NCBI GenBank assembly: GCA_019247515.1
Contig: JAFAOS010000397.1
Span: 1 to 47,063, forward strand
Reading direction: 5' to 3'
Source: Chloroflexota bacterium
GTDB taxonomy: Bacteria; Chloroflexota; UBA6077; CF-72
DNA: 47,063 nucleotides
This document shows, one piece after another, positions 17,094 to 27,244 of the stretch; positions within the stretch are counted from its first letter, which is position 1, and each line of letters begins with the position of its first letter. The notes beneath the pieces were generated by a model. That model made no database searches, was not told where the DNA came from, and worked only from the letters and a program-made list of their open reading frames with translations. The translations under genes and the position numbers were made by a program.

Positions 17094-18299
17094 ATGGCCG
17101 CCACGGCGCAATCTGCCACCCGATCGAAGAACGCGAGCCGCGGCCGACAATCGCCCAGGACCATCTTCCGCAACGCCTTCATCGTGACCTTCGTCATCCT
17201 GCTGGCGATGTACCCGCTGCTGGATCAGACGTTTGGCTGGGGCAAGATGGGCGCGTTCCCCGCCATCCTGATCTATACGCTGCTGGCCCTTGGCCTCAAC
17301 ATCGTGGTCGGTTTCGCGGGCCTGCTGGACCTGGGCTATGTCGCGTTTTTCGCCATCGGCGGGTACACCGCCGCCTTCCTGACCTCGCCCGTCAGCCCGC
17401 TCGCCGACTTCATCCAGGTCAATTTCTACGTCGCGATGGTGCTGGCCTTCCTGGTCGCCGCCGGATTCGGAATCATCCTGGGCGCGCCGACCCTGCGGCT
17501 GCGCGGCGACTACCTGGCGATCGTCACCCTCGCCTTCGGCGAGATCGTGCCGCGCATGTTCCTCAACCTGGACCAGTTCACGCGTGGCTCCAAGGGGATG
17601 ATCGCCATCGGTCGACCGCTGGTGCCCGCGGTGGTCGCCGGCCAGGTGGTGCCAAAGGAGCTCTACAACTCCGACCAGACCGCCTGGTACTACCTCATTT
17701 TTGTCGTCGGCGCCGTGTCGGTATTCGCCATCCATCGACTGGCCAACTCGCGCATCGGCCGCGCGTGGATGGCCATGCGCGAGGACGAGCTGGCGGCATC
17801 GTCGATGGGTATCGACCTGATCCAGACCAAGCTGCTGGCGTTTGCGCTCGGCGCTTCTTTTTCGGGTTTCGCCGGCGCGCTGTGGGCGAGCATGCTGCAG
17901 GTCATCGACCCCTTTCAGTTCGACTTTTCCACGTCGATCATCGTCCTGGCAATGATCATCCTGGGCGGCATTGGCAACATCTGGGGCGTCATCCTGGGCG
18001 GTGTGATCCTCGGCTTTTACGATCGCATCCTCACCGCGGATGCCACGAACTGGCTGCATCAACTGGGCACGTCGCTGAACCTGCCGGTGGTCAGTAACCT
18101 CCTGATGTCGGTTGACCTGAGTCAATACAAATACGGCATCTTTGGGCTGGCGCTGGTCGTGCTGATGCTGACCAGACCCGAAGGCATTTTTCCCAATCGG
18201 CAGCGCGCCGTCGAGCTGCACGGCCAGACGCCCGAAGAGATCGATCAACTCGGCGAAGAAGCGCTGGGCGAACGCACTGTTGGCGGCGTCAGGGCCTGA
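17094..18299 (+). CDS. livM: Branched-chain amino acid ABC transporter permease LivM
   Basis: A 401-residue second permease of the importer. It shows LGLNIVVGFAGLLDLGYVAFFAIGGYT, the coupling-loop segment GRAWMAMREDELAASSMGID and IILGGIGNIWGVILGG, all LivM marks. The C-terminal RPEGIFP is followed by a polar tail of about 35 residues. It starts 6 bases after livH and its stop overlaps the livG start (TGATG), so the genes are cotranscribed and coupled. Confidence 0.92.
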   Translation: MAATAQSATRSKNASRGRQSPRTIFRNAFIVTFVILLAMYPLLDQTFGWGKMGAFPAILIYTLLALGLNIVVGFAGLLDLGYVAFFAIGGYTAAFLTSPVSPLADFIQVNFYVAMVLAFLVAAGFGIILGAPTLRLRGDYLAIVTLAFGEIVPRMFLNLDQFTRGSKGMIAIGRPLVPAVVAGQVVPKELYNSDQTAWYYLIFVVGAVSVFAIHRLANSRIGRAWMAMREDELAASSMGIDLIQTKLLAFALGASFSGFAGALWASMLQVIDPFQFDFSTSIIVLAMIILGGIGNIWGVILGGVILGFYDRILTADATNWLHQLGTSLNLPVVSNLLMSVDLSQYKYGIFGLALVVLMLTRPEGIFPNRQRAVELHGQTPEEIDQLGEEALGERTVGGVRA

Positions 18300-19093
18300 T
18301 GACGGACCTGCTGGTCGCCCAGAAAGTCACCAAGCGTTTCGGCGGATTGGTCGCCGTCAACAACGTCGACTTCTCGATCGCCGAACAATCGATCGTCAGC
18401 CTGATCGGACCCAACGGCGCTGGCAAAACCACGTTCTTCAACATTCTTGCCGGCCTGTATGCGCCGACCAGCGGCACGATTACCTTCGACGGACAATCGA
18501 TCACGGGCCGCAAACCCCACACGATTACACGGCTCGGCATTGCGCGCACGTTCCAGAACATTCGACTCTTCGCCACGATGAGCGCGCTCGACAACGTGCT
18601 GGTCGGCATGCACGCGCGACTGAAGGCCACCGCCCTGCACGCCGTGCTGCGGCTGCCCGGCACGGTTCGCGAAGAGGCCGAGGCGCGTGAGCGGGCGCTG
18701 GAGCTGCTGCGGTTTGTCGGTCTGGCCGGCAAGCAGGAAGAGTGGGCGCGCAATCTGCCGTACGGCGACCAGCGCCGTCTGGAAGTGGCCCGCGCACTCG
18801 CGACCCAGCCGAAGCTGCTGCTGCTCGACGAGCCGACCGCGGGCATGAACCCCAACGAGACGAGTGGGATGATGCGGCTGATCGGCCGTCTGCGTGCCGA
18901 GATGGAGCTGACGATTTTGCTCATCGAACACGATATGAAGGTGGTCATGAGCATCTCCGATCGCGTCTCGGTGCTCGACTACGGTGTCAAGATTGCCGAA
19001 GGCACGCCCCAGGAGGTCCAGCGCGATCCGCACGTCATCCAGGCGTATCTGGGCCGCGCCGCGGCCGCGGAAGCCGAAGCCGCCGCCGGCTGA
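18299..19093 (+). CDS. livG: Branched-chain amino acid ABC transporter ATPase LivG
   Basis: A 264-residue ATPase with Walker A GPNGAGKTT, Q-loop FQNIRLF, the LivG-style signature NLPYGDQRRLEVARAL instead of LSGGQ, Walker B KLLLLDEPTAGMNP and the switch His in LLIEHDMKVVM. The C-terminal tail is Ala/Glu rich. Together with LivF it powers LivHM. The start overlaps the livM stop by one base. Confidence 0.93.
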   Translation: MTDLLVAQKVTKRFGGLVAVNNVDFSIAEQSIVSLIGPNGAGKTTFFNILAGLYAPTSGTITFDGQSITGRKPHTITRLGIARTFQNIRLFATMSALDNVLVGMHARLKATALHAVLRLPGTVREEAEARERALELLRFVGLAGKQEEWARNLPYGDQRRLEVARALATQPKLLLLDEPTAGMNPNETSGMMRLIGRLRAEMELTILLIEHDMKVVMSISDRVSVLDYGVKIAEGTPQEVQRDPHVIQAYLGRAAAAEAEAAAG

Positions 19094-19107
19094 TCTGGAC
19101 TGGACTG

Positions 19108-19875
<768 letters not shown>

Positions 19876-21885
19876 AGCGCGCGCGCGGCAACGTGGCCAG
19901 CAGCAGCGCCACGCCGAAGACGGCGAAGTTGTGCATGCGCAGGTCCGCGGCCATGAGCGCCGGCTGACCCAGGACTGATCCCACGCTGCGCACCGCGCCG
20001 CTCAGCCAATCGACCAGCACGTACTGGTAGGCCGCGACGGTCAGGCCGCCGAGCACGGCGCCGGCGATACCCCAGCGTCCGCCGATCACCACCGCCGCCA
20101 GGGCCATGAGCGAGATCGTGAAGTCGAACTGATCCGGCTCCACGTGGCCAAACAAGCCCGCGAACAACGAACCGGCCATGCCCGCGCACCCCGCGCCAAT
20201 GGCGAACGCCAGCAACTTGGCCAGCGGCGGATTGACGCCGACCGAGGCCGCCGCGGTGTCGTCTTCGCGCACCGCCGCCCAGGATCGTCCGATGCGCGAG
20301 GCCGCCAGACGCCCAGCAGACAAGGTAATCAGCACCAGCAACAGCAAGGCCACGAAGTACGCGCCGATGGCCGACCCCGGCGGCCAGGGACCGACCTGCA
20401 CGATGGGCACGCCGCTCATGCCGCGGTTGCCGCCGGTCCAGTCCGGCAGATGGACGATCACGCCGGGCACGATCTCGCCGAAGGCGAGGGTGACGATTGC
20501 CAGGTACTCGCCGCGGGTGCGGATGGTCGGAACGCCGAAAATGAGGCCAAAACCGGCGGCCACCACGCCCGCGACTGGCAGCGCCAACCATGGACTTCGG
20601 AGCGCGTCTGGCAACAGGAGTGCAAGCTGGCTGCCGGAGCCGGTGAGCATCGCCGCCGTGTAGCCGCCAATCGCAAAGAACGCGGCGTAGCCGAGATCGA
20701 GCAGTCCCGCGAAGCCGACGACGATCGACAACCCTACGGCGAGGATGACCAGCAAGATCGAGTTCGCGGCTGCGGACACGCGGTACCAGCCGGCAAGCTG
20801 ATCCAACCACGGGAACGCCAGGCCAAAAACCAGCAGCGCGGCCATGATCCAGCGGGCGTTGCCTGGTGCCCGCGGGGCAAAGCTGACCGAGCTGCGCGTG
20901 TTCGGGGCAGACTCCGGAATGGCGACGAACTGACTGCTGCCGAGCAGGCCGTTCGGTCGGAAGGCCAGCAGCAGGATCAGCAGCGCCAGCACCAGCAAGG
21001 GTGTCCAGGCGGCGTCGAGCAGGTAATCGCTGAACGAGGAGAACACCCCGATCAGCATGCCGCCGGCCAACGCGCCGCCCAGGTTGCCGACACCGCCAAG
21101 CACGGCGGCGGTCATCGCCGACAGGCCGCTGCGCAGCCCGAACTGCGCGTTGGCGGCGCCAAAGTAGGCGGCGAAGATCGCCGCGCCAAAGCCGGCCAAC
21201 GCGCCCGCCGCGGCGAACGCCAGAAGTTGCCCCAGGCCCGGGTCGCCGCCGCACAGCGAGGTCATCTCGGGGTCCTGCTGCACGGCTCTGAGTAGCCGTC
21301 CCACTCGCGTGCGCGTCAGCAACGCCGAGCCGCCAAGCGCGGCTGCCGCGGAGATCACCAGCACGATCACGTCCTTGAGGGTGACCGAAACACCGCCGAT
21401 GCCAAGATCAATGGACGGAATCAGGTCGGGCATCGAGAGCAGCGGCACGCCGACACCCTGGTGCACATTGGGCGGAGCAATGTAGTAGGCCGCGTGCCAC
21501 CAGATGGCCACCTGCAGCAGGATGAACGACAGGGCCACTGAGCCAATCAGCGGCCCGAGGGGATCGCGAACCCCGCGGAACGGCCGAAACGCTATGCGCT
21601 CGACGCCCGCATTGAGCAGCGCGCCGGCGAGCGCGCCCACCAGACACAGCAGCAGCAGCGCCAGAATGCGATTGGCCAATGGCGACTCGGCGTTGACGCC
21701 CATGGCCGACGCGAGACTGGCGACGATAACCGTCGTGAGCGCGAAGACGCTGCCATGCGCGAGGTTGATCTGGCGAGAGACGGCGTACGCGAGCGTGAAC
21801 CCGGCCGCGTTGAGCGCCACCACGGCGCCGTCGGTCAAGCCGAAGACGCCAAGCTGCAAGATCAGGCGTGGGTCCACGTCACGTG

Positions 21886-21891
21886 GTTATA
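21886..21891 (-). promoter_or_regulatory. Predicted -10 box of the fused permease gene (leaderless)
   Basis: TATAAC on the minus strand, exactly 8 bases before GTG 21877, with no ribosome binding site. No clear -35. Confidence 0.5.
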
Positions 21892-21946
21892 CCCGTCCTT
21901 GCGCCGCGACTCCGTGCGAGTGACGAGCGGCTAGCTTCTTCTTTCC

Positions 21947-22411
21947 TTACGCGCTCCAGGGCCGCGCCACGGCGACGATCACCACGCTGCCGATCAGGGC
22001 GACCAGCGCGTACTCCGCCGCGATACGCCGATCCAGGCTCTGCGACGCGCCGTGCTCGACAACGCCCGACAGCACGTAGAACGCCAGCCACAAGCCCGCG
22101 CCGCCGACCAGCGCCGCGACGTCCCAGTAGCCGACGGCCCACGTCAGCTCGCCGAGCAGCAGCCCGGTGAGCAGCGCGTTGACCAGGCGTCGGCGGGGGT
22201 CCAGCGGCGTGTCGCCCAGCAGGTACCACGTGCCGGCGCCCCCGATCAGCGCGATGGGCGGCGCGATGATCAGTCCGCGCTGCTTGGTGCCGTACACCAG
22301 CACCATCAACACCAGGCCGATCAGGTACACGCCGACGCGCACCGCGACATACGCCACGCCCGTGCGCGGCGGGCGCGGTTGCACGGACAGCCAGGCGGCG
22401 TACTGGCTCAT
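21947..22411 (-). CDS. Small integral membrane protein of unknown function
   Basis: A 154-residue protein, not recognised. It has about five hydrophobic segments: VAYVAVRVGVYLIGLVLMVL, GLIIAPPIALIGGAGTWYLL, LVNALLTGLLLGEL, VAALVGGAGLWLAFYVLSG and YALVALIGSVVIVAVA, joined by short Arg-containing loops, so a polytopic inner-membrane protein is likely. ATG start. It lies 10 bases behind the hydroxy-acid oxidase on the same strand and 69 bases ahead of the fused permease, so it may be cotranscribed with the oxidase. Confidence 0.75.
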   Translation of the reverse strand: MSQYAAWLSVQPRPPRTGVAYVAVRVGVYLIGLVLMVLVYGTKQRGLIIAPPIALIGGAGTWYLLGDTPLDPRRRLVNALLTGLLLGELTWAVGYWDVAALVGGAGLWLAFYVLSGVVEHGASQSLDRRIAAEYALVALIGSVVIVAVARPWSA

Positions 22412-22421
22412 CGACGCAAGC

Positions 22422-23504
22422 TCACAGGATCCGCGGGTTGATCATGTTGACCCAGCTGCTCATCTCGTGCGGCGGTGTCACCGGGTCGGCGTGGCACACG
22501 TACTTGGACGTGACCTTGTCGATGCTGGTCAAACCGGTCAGACCCATCGCGCACGTGAGCTCGTCCTCGAGGATCTCGAGCATGCGCACGGCGCCCGCGC
22601 TGCCCGCGGCTGCCAGGCTCCAGCCCTGCAGTCGACCAAGCGCCACGACGTCGGCGCCCAGTGCGATGGCTTTGAGAATGTCGCTGCCGCGCTGCACGCC
22701 GCCGTCGAGGATGATGCGCGCTCGACCGCCGACCGCTTGCGCGATCTCGGGGAGAGTGTCCATGCTGCCCAGGCCATGGTCGATCTGTCGGCCGCCGTGA
22801 TTGGAGACCCAGATGTAGTCGACGCCGTGCTCGACGGCGATCTCCGCGTCTTCGGCGGTCTGGACGCCCTTGAGCATGAACGGCAGACCGGCCTCCGCTT
22901 TGATCTGGTCCATCGTCTCCCAGGTCAACCCGGCCAACCACTGGCGCTGGGGAGTGGTCGTGAGGCGGCGCGTCGGCGGAGAATACCGGCTGAGCATCGG
23001 CCGCTCGCGGCGGCTGTAGTGCGCCACGTCGACGGTCAGCGCCAGCGCCACGTAGCCAGAGTCGCGGATGCGGCGGATCATGTCCGAGGTCCACTCGTCG
23101 TCGCCGTGGACGTAGAGCTGGAAGATCTTCGGCGTCGGCGTGGCGTCGGCCGTCTCCTCGAGCGCCGGCAACGTGGCCGAGCTGACGCAGTGCATGATCC
23201 CGAACTCGGTGGCCGCCTGCGTGGCGGCCACGGCGCCCGCCGGATCGAAGACCTGCAGGGAGCCAATGGGGGCGAAAATCGCCGGGATGCGCAACTTCTG
23301 TCCCAACAGCTCGGTGGAGGTGTCCACGTTCGAGACGTCGACGAGGACGCGGGGCCTGAACGCGATCTTGTCGAAGGCCTGGCGGTTGCGCCGCAGCGTG
23401 GTTTCCGACTCCGAGCCACCGACCAGGTAGTCCCATGCGCCCTGGGCGCAGCGCCGCCGCGCTTCCTGGATGAGCTCCTCATTCGTGACGAAATCTCTGA
23501 TCAC
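22422..23504 (-). CDS. FMN-dependent alpha-hydroxy-acid oxidase/dehydrogenase
   Basis: A 360-residue TIM-barrel flavoenzyme of the glycolate oxidase/lactate dehydrogenase family, which oxidises L-2-hydroxy acids to 2-oxo acids. Visible are WDYLVGGSESETTLRRN (substrate-binding Tyr region), IFAPIGSLQVF, FQLYVHGDD, ALTVDVAHYSRRE, catalytic His and Arg in SNHGGRQIDHGLGSMD and the FMN phosphate site ILDGGVQRGSDILKA and ADVVALGR. Substrate choice (lactate, glycolate, mandelate) cannot be set. The GTG start has CATAAC 8 bases upstream and no ribosome binding site. Confidence 0.9.
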   Translation of the reverse strand: MIRDFVTNEELIQEARRRCAQGAWDYLVGGSESETTLRRNRQAFDKIAFRPRVLVDVSNVDTSTELLGQKLRIPAIFAPIGSLQVFDPAGAVAATQAATEFGIMHCVSSATLPALEETADATPTPKIFQLYVHGDDEWTSDMIRRIRDSGYVALALTVDVAHYSRRERPMLSRYSPPTRRLTTTPQRQWLAGLTWETMDQIKAEAGLPFMLKGVQTAEDAEIAVEHGVDYIWVSNHGGRQIDHGLGSMDTLPEIAQAVGGRARIILDGGVQRGSDILKAIALGADVVALGRLQGWSLAAAGSAGAVRMLEILEDELTCAMGLTGLTSIDKVTSKYVCHADPVTPPHEMSSWVNMINPRIL

Positions 23505-23512
23505 AGCGGGGC

Positions 23513-23518
23513 GTTATG
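23513..23518 (-). promoter_or_regulatory. Predicted -10 box of the alpha-hydroxy-acid oxidase (leaderless)
   Basis: CATAAC on the minus strand, 8 bases before GTG 23504; it lies directly against the stop of the upstream methyltransferase gene. Confidence 0.45.
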
Positions 23519-24676
23519 CTACCCCCGCCCGCCGTCAGGCGGCCCGAAGGCCTCGCGCCATTGGCCGAGAAAGTCGGCTTCGTCGGCATTCGGCGGCAGC
23601 GAGGGCACCTCGCCCGGCTCGGGCCAGTCGCGGCCCACGGCGCCAGCCGGCTTGTAGCCCTCGGGCATGCCGCCGAGCAGGAAGACCGCCACGATCTGGC
23701 CGCCGGCCGCGTTCATGTCGACCAGGTGCGCGAGCGCCTCGCGATCCGTCATGCCCGTCAGATGCGCCTGCACCTGCGGGAAACCCAGGTTGTAGAGCAG
23801 CCCGCGCTGCGCGACGGCGCCCGCTTTCAGTCCCCGGGCGATGCCGAACCGCACCAGCGTGCGCAGGTCGACGCGCGCGGAGATGTCCTGTTCGCCGAGC
23901 CTCACGAACGGGTCGCTGCCGAGCGTATGGCGGTAATAGGTGAGCAGACTGTCGCGCGGCGGCGAGGCGGTGTAGTCGATGACCAGCGCCATGCCGCGCT
24001 CGAGCCTGCGCGCGATGGATTCGACCCAGTTTTCGAGCTCGAGGCAGATGTCCATGACCTCGCCCTCATTGGGCAGCACGTGCAGCGCCTGGAAGTACGC
24101 GTCGAGCGCTGCGTGAGGCTGTTCGGCAACCGTCCAGGTCAGCTCACCCGAGCGGTCGACCGTCACCAGCATCTCGTGGAGATGGCCATCCTTGATGATC
24201 GCCCGATGGACGGGCAGCGCGTCGGCGACCTCGTTCGCCACGACGAAATTGGCTGGCTCGTCGACGCCGTTCCATCGAAAGGCAGGGTCTGTCAGCCGCC
24301 GTCGCTGGAGCTCGCGCAGGGTGGGACTGACCTCGTCGAGCGTATAGACGAGGTCGGAGACGCCTTCAGAGCGCAGAAACCTCACCAGCGGTTCGGCCAG
24401 CGCGCCGCTGCCGGCTCCGAGCTCGAGGATGCGGAACGGCCGCGGCCGCTCGAGCGCCTGCCACACCTCGAGCACCTGACGCCCGAGCAGCCAGCCAAAA
24501 GCGGGATGCCGCTCGGGACTGGTGATGAAGTCGCCGTCGGGCCCGAAGCCGCGCAGATTGGTGTAGTAGCCGAACCGCGGGTGATAGAGCGCGGCGAGCA
24601 TCAGGTCGCGGAACGAGACTGGTCCGTGGTCCGCGATCTGACGGCGCAGCTCGTCCTCTACTGGCGTGCTCGACAT
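23519..24676 (-). CDS. MidA/NDUFAF7-type SAM-dependent methyltransferase
   Basis: A 385-residue class I methyltransferase of the MidA (COG1565) family. It shows the family start PVSFRDLMLAALYHPRFGYY, followed by GDFITSPERHPAFGWLLGRQ, the SAM-binding ILELGAGSGALAEPLVRFL, then FVVANEVADALPVHR and ALVIDYTASP. The eukaryotic relative methylates a complex I subunit; the bacterial target is unproven. ATG 24676 has GCAGGA 9 bases upstream. It lies downstream of sucCD with a 92-base gap holding a small inverted repeat (24691-24708) but no gene. Confidence 0.87.
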   Translation of the reverse strand: MSSTPVEDELRRQIADHGPVSFRDLMLAALYHPRFGYYTNLRGFGPDGDFITSPERHPAFGWLLGRQVLEVWQALERPRPFRILELGAGSGALAEPLVRFLRSEGVSDLVYTLDEVSPTLRELQRRRLTDPAFRWNGVDEPANFVVANEVADALPVHRAIIKDGHLHEMLVTVDRSGELTWTVAEQPHAALDAYFQALHVLPNEGEVMDICLELENWVESIARRLERGMALVIDYTASPPRDSLLTYYRHTLGSDPFVRLGEQDISARVDLRTLVRFGIARGLKAGAVAQRGLLYNLGFPQVQAHLTGMTDREALAHLVDMNAAGGQIVAVFLLGGMPEGYKPAGAVGRDWPEPGEVPSLPPNADEADFLGQWREAFGPPDGGRG

Positions 24677-24768
24677 CGTCGGTAGTCCTGCTTCTCTCTA
24701 GTGAGAAGAATCTGTCTGGGCACTGCGCGAGTCAGCAGCTCGAAAGCCTGTCGCTGGAGCGCACCGAT

Positions 24769-25659
24769 TCACTTCGCCAGCGAGCGCACGACCTCGGTCA
24801 TCAACTCGCCGGCCTCGGTCGGGTTCTTCGCGACCCGCGCCCCAGCCCTGGCCAGGGCCTCCATCTTGGCCGTCGCGGTGCCTTGCGTTCCCGAAATGAT
24901 CGCCCCGGCGTGGCCCATCTTCTTACCGGGCGGCGCCGTAGCGCCCGCCACGTAGGCCACGACCGGCTTGGACATCTTCTCCCCGATGAACGCCGCGGCT
25001 TTTTCTTCTTCCGCGCCACCGATCTCGCCAATCAGCATCACCGCGCGCGTCTCGGGATCGGCCTCGAAGCGCTCCAGGCAGTCGATGAACGTCGTGCCGG
25101 GCACTGGATCGCCGCCGATGCCGACGCACGTGGTCACGCCGATGCCCTTCTGCGTCAGCTCGTACAGCGCCTGGTAGGTCAGCGTCCCTGAGCGACTCAC
25201 GATGCCGACCGGTCCGCCAGGCGTGGCGATCTCGCCGGCCGTAATGCCGATGTTGCACTTGCCCGGCGTGATGATGCCCGGGCAGTTCGGCCCCAGCAGC
25301 CGAGTATTCGGAAAATCTTGCAGCAGACGGTTGTAAAACCGCGCTTCGTCCTGGGCGGGCACGCCCTCGGTAATCACCACGATGAAGCTGATGCCAGCTT
25401 CGGCGGCTTCCATGACCGCGCTCTCGACGCCAGGCGCGGGCACAAACACGCACGACGCGCTCGCGCCGGTCTTCTGGACGGCGTCTTTGACCGTGCCAAA
25501 TACCGGGATCCCGTCGACGTCCGTGCCGGCGCGCCGCGGGTTGGTGCCCGCGACGACGCGGGTGCCGTAGTCGCGGTTGCGCAGGCCGTAGAAGCGGCCG
25601 GCAGAGCCGGTGAGGCCCTGGTAGACGACGCGCGTCGTGTCGTCGACGAAGATGCTCAT
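24769..25659 (-). CDS. sucD: Succinyl-CoA synthetase (ADP-forming), alpha subunit
   Basis: A 296-residue TCA-cycle subunit. The CoA-binding Rossmann domain shows YQGLTGSAGRFYGLRNRDYG and VFVPAPGVESAVMEA; the ligase domain shows LLGPNCPGIITPG, GIVSRSGTLTYQAL and GGDPVPGTTFIDCL; the phosphohistidine is in MGHAGAIISG. Length is normal. ATG 25659 overlaps the sucC stop as ATGA, so the two subunits are coupled. Confidence 0.96.
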   Translation of the reverse strand: MSIFVDDTTRVVYQGLTGSAGRFYGLRNRDYGTRVVAGTNPRRAGTDVDGIPVFGTVKDAVQKTGASASCVFVPAPGVESAVMEAAEAGISFIVVITEGVPAQDEARFYNRLLQDFPNTRLLGPNCPGIITPGKCNIGITAGEIATPGGPVGIVSRSGTLTYQALYELTQKGIGVTTCVGIGGDPVPGTTFIDCLERFEADPETRAVMLIGEIGGAEEEKAAAFIGEKMSKPVVAYVAGATAPPGKKMGHAGAIISGTQGTATAKMEALARAGARVAKNPTEAGELMTEVVRSLAK

Positions 25660-26813
25660 CGGCGCACCTCGGCCAGGTTGGCCAGCTCGACCGTCTTGGC
25701 GGCTGCGCTCAGCATCGTTGGTTGCGAGATCAGTTGATCGGACTTGTGCGCTTCCAGGATGGCGCGCCCCTCCTCGGCATTGGTGCCATCGATGCGAATC
25801 ACCATCGGCGATTTGATCTGGACATGTTCCAGCGCTTGCACGATGCCATTGGCGACTTCTTCGCCGCGGGTGATCCCGCCAAAGATGTTGATCAGGATGG
25901 AGCGGACGTTCGGATCCGTATTGATCACTTCCAGGGCGTTGGCCATCACGCTCGCATCCGCGCCGCCGCCAATATCGAGGAAGTTAGCGGGTGATCCGCC
26001 GACCTGATTGACCACGTCGAGCGTGCTCATGGCCAGGCCGGCGCCGTTGGCGATAATGCCAACGCTACCGGTCAGACCGATGTACTGGAGGCCTTTACTG
26101 CGTGCAAGTTGTTCGCGTTCGTCGAGGACCTCTGTCGCGCGATATTCGGCCCATTCGGGGTGGCGAAACTCGGCATTGTTGTCGAGGCTGACCTTGGCGT
26201 CGAGGGCGTGAACTCGACCGTCAGGCGTCAGAACGAGCGGATTGATCTCGACGAGATCGGCGTCGCCTTCGACGAAACAACGATACAGTTTCTTGAGGAT
26301 GTCCACGGCTCCGGCGTGGGCTTCCCGGTCCAATTGGGCGTTTTCCACCAGGCTTCGGGCGTCGGCATCGGCCAGTCCGTGGACGGGGTTGATGTGCAGG
26401 CGTGCGATCGCGCCCGGGTCTTCGGCGGCCACCTGCTCGATTTCGACGCCGCCCCTGGCCGAGACCATGCCGAGGTGCAGTCGTGCGCCGCGATCGAGGG
26501 TGAATGAGGCGTAGTACTCGCGGGAGATGTCGGAGGCACGCTCGATCCACACACGGCGGACGGTGTGGCCACGGATGTCCATCCCCAGGATGTTGGTGGC
26601 GTGCTCGCGGACCTCGTCGGCGGAGCGGGCGAGCTTGATGCCGCCGGCCTTGCCGCGCCCCCCGACCTGCACCTGGGCTTTGACCACCACGGGATACCCC
26701 ACCCGATCAGACTCGGTGACCGCCTGATCAACGGTATCCGCCACCCCACCGGGCGAGACGGGAATCCCGAAGCGGGCGAAGTACTGTTTGCCCTGGTACT
26801 CGAAGAGATCCAT
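25656..26813 (-). CDS. sucC: Succinyl-CoA synthetase (ADP-forming), beta subunit
   Basis: A 385-residue ATP-grasp subunit that binds nucleotide and pairs with SucD. Visible marks are MDLFEYQGKQYFARFGIP, VVKAQVQVGGRGKAGGIK, LVEINPLVLTPDG, LDAKVSLDNNAEFRH and ANFLDIGGGA. I chose ATG 26813, the standard N-terminus; the frame extends 10 codons further to 26843, but a TATGAT box lies 9 bases before 26813, which makes the longer start unlikely. Confidence 0.95.
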   Translation of the reverse strand: MDLFEYQGKQYFARFGIPVSPGGVADTVDQAVTESDRVGYPVVVKAQVQVGGRGKAGGIKLARSADEVREHATNILGMDIRGHTVRRVWIERASDISREYYASFTLDRGARLHLGMVSARGGVEIEQVAAEDPGAIARLHINPVHGLADADARSLVENAQLDREAHAGAVDILKKLYRCFVEGDADLVEINPLVLTPDGRVHALDAKVSLDNNAEFRHPEWAEYRATEVLDEREQLARSKGLQYIGLTGSVGIIANGAGLAMSTLDVVNQVGGSPANFLDIGGGADASVMANALEVINTDPNVRSILINIFGGITRGEEVANGIVQALEHVQIKSPMVIRIDGTNAEEGRAILEAHKSDQLISQPTMLSAAAKTVELANLAEVRR

Positions 26814-26822
26814 ATGCCTACG

Positions 26823-26828
26823 ATCATA
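26823..26828 (-). promoter_or_regulatory. Predicted -10 box of sucCD (leaderless)
   Basis: TATGAT on the minus strand, 9 bases before ATG 26813. No ribosome binding site lies between. Confidence 0.5.
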
Positions 26829-26860
26829 GCGAGCCAATCTCAAGACGAGATCTTTCGCGG

Positions 26861-26884
26861 GCTCGTAACAAAATTTTTACGAGC
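26861..26884. promoter_or_regulatory. AT-centred inverted repeat upstream of sucC
   Basis: GCTCGTAA, 8-base loop of A and T, TTACGAGC: a perfect 8-bp inverted repeat. It stands 33 bases upstream of the predicted sucC -10 and 6 bases downstream of the HIT gene's end. It could be an operator for sucCD or the HIT operon's terminator; no T-run follows in the HIT direction. Confidence 0.55.
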
Positions 26885-26890
26885 TTTCTG

Positions 26891-27244
26891 TTACCCGGGG
26901 GGCCAGTGCATGGCGCGGCCGCCGAGGAGGTGGACGTGGAGGTGCGGCACCGAGTTCTGGGCATCGGGGCCGGTGTTGATTACCAGCCGGTAGCCGCGCT
27001 CGCTCAGGCCTTCCTCGGCCGCGACGGTGCGCGCCGTGCGCACCAGCTCGCCTACCAGGGCGTCGTGCTCGGGTGCGAGCGCCTCGGTGTCGGCCACGTG
27101 CTGGTTCGGCACGATCAGCACGTGGGTAGGCATCTGCGGATTGATGTCGCGGAAGACCGTCACGCGGTCGCTGCGGTGCACGACCGTGGCGGGAATCTGC
27201 CCGCCGACGATCTTGCAGAACAGGCATTCAGGATCGGTGGTCAT
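26891..27244 (-). CDS. HIT family nucleotide hydrolase
   Basis: A 117-residue histidine-triad protein of the HinT type, which typically cleaves purine nucleotide phosphoramidates. It has the N-terminal zinc-type CLFCKIVGGQIPA, FRDINPQMPTHVLIVP and the catalytic triad HLHVHLLGG. The C-terminus RAMHWPPG is typical of HinT. ATG 27244 overlaps the rsmE stop (ATGA); the frame extends 6 codons upstream inside rsmE, but the coupled ATG is the better start. Confidence 0.93.
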   Translation of the reverse strand: MTTDPECLFCKIVGGQIPATVVHRSDRVTVFRDINPQMPTHVLIVPNQHVADTEALAPEHDALVGELVRTARTVAAEEGLSERGYRLVINTGPDAQNSVPHLHVHLLGGRAMHWPPG

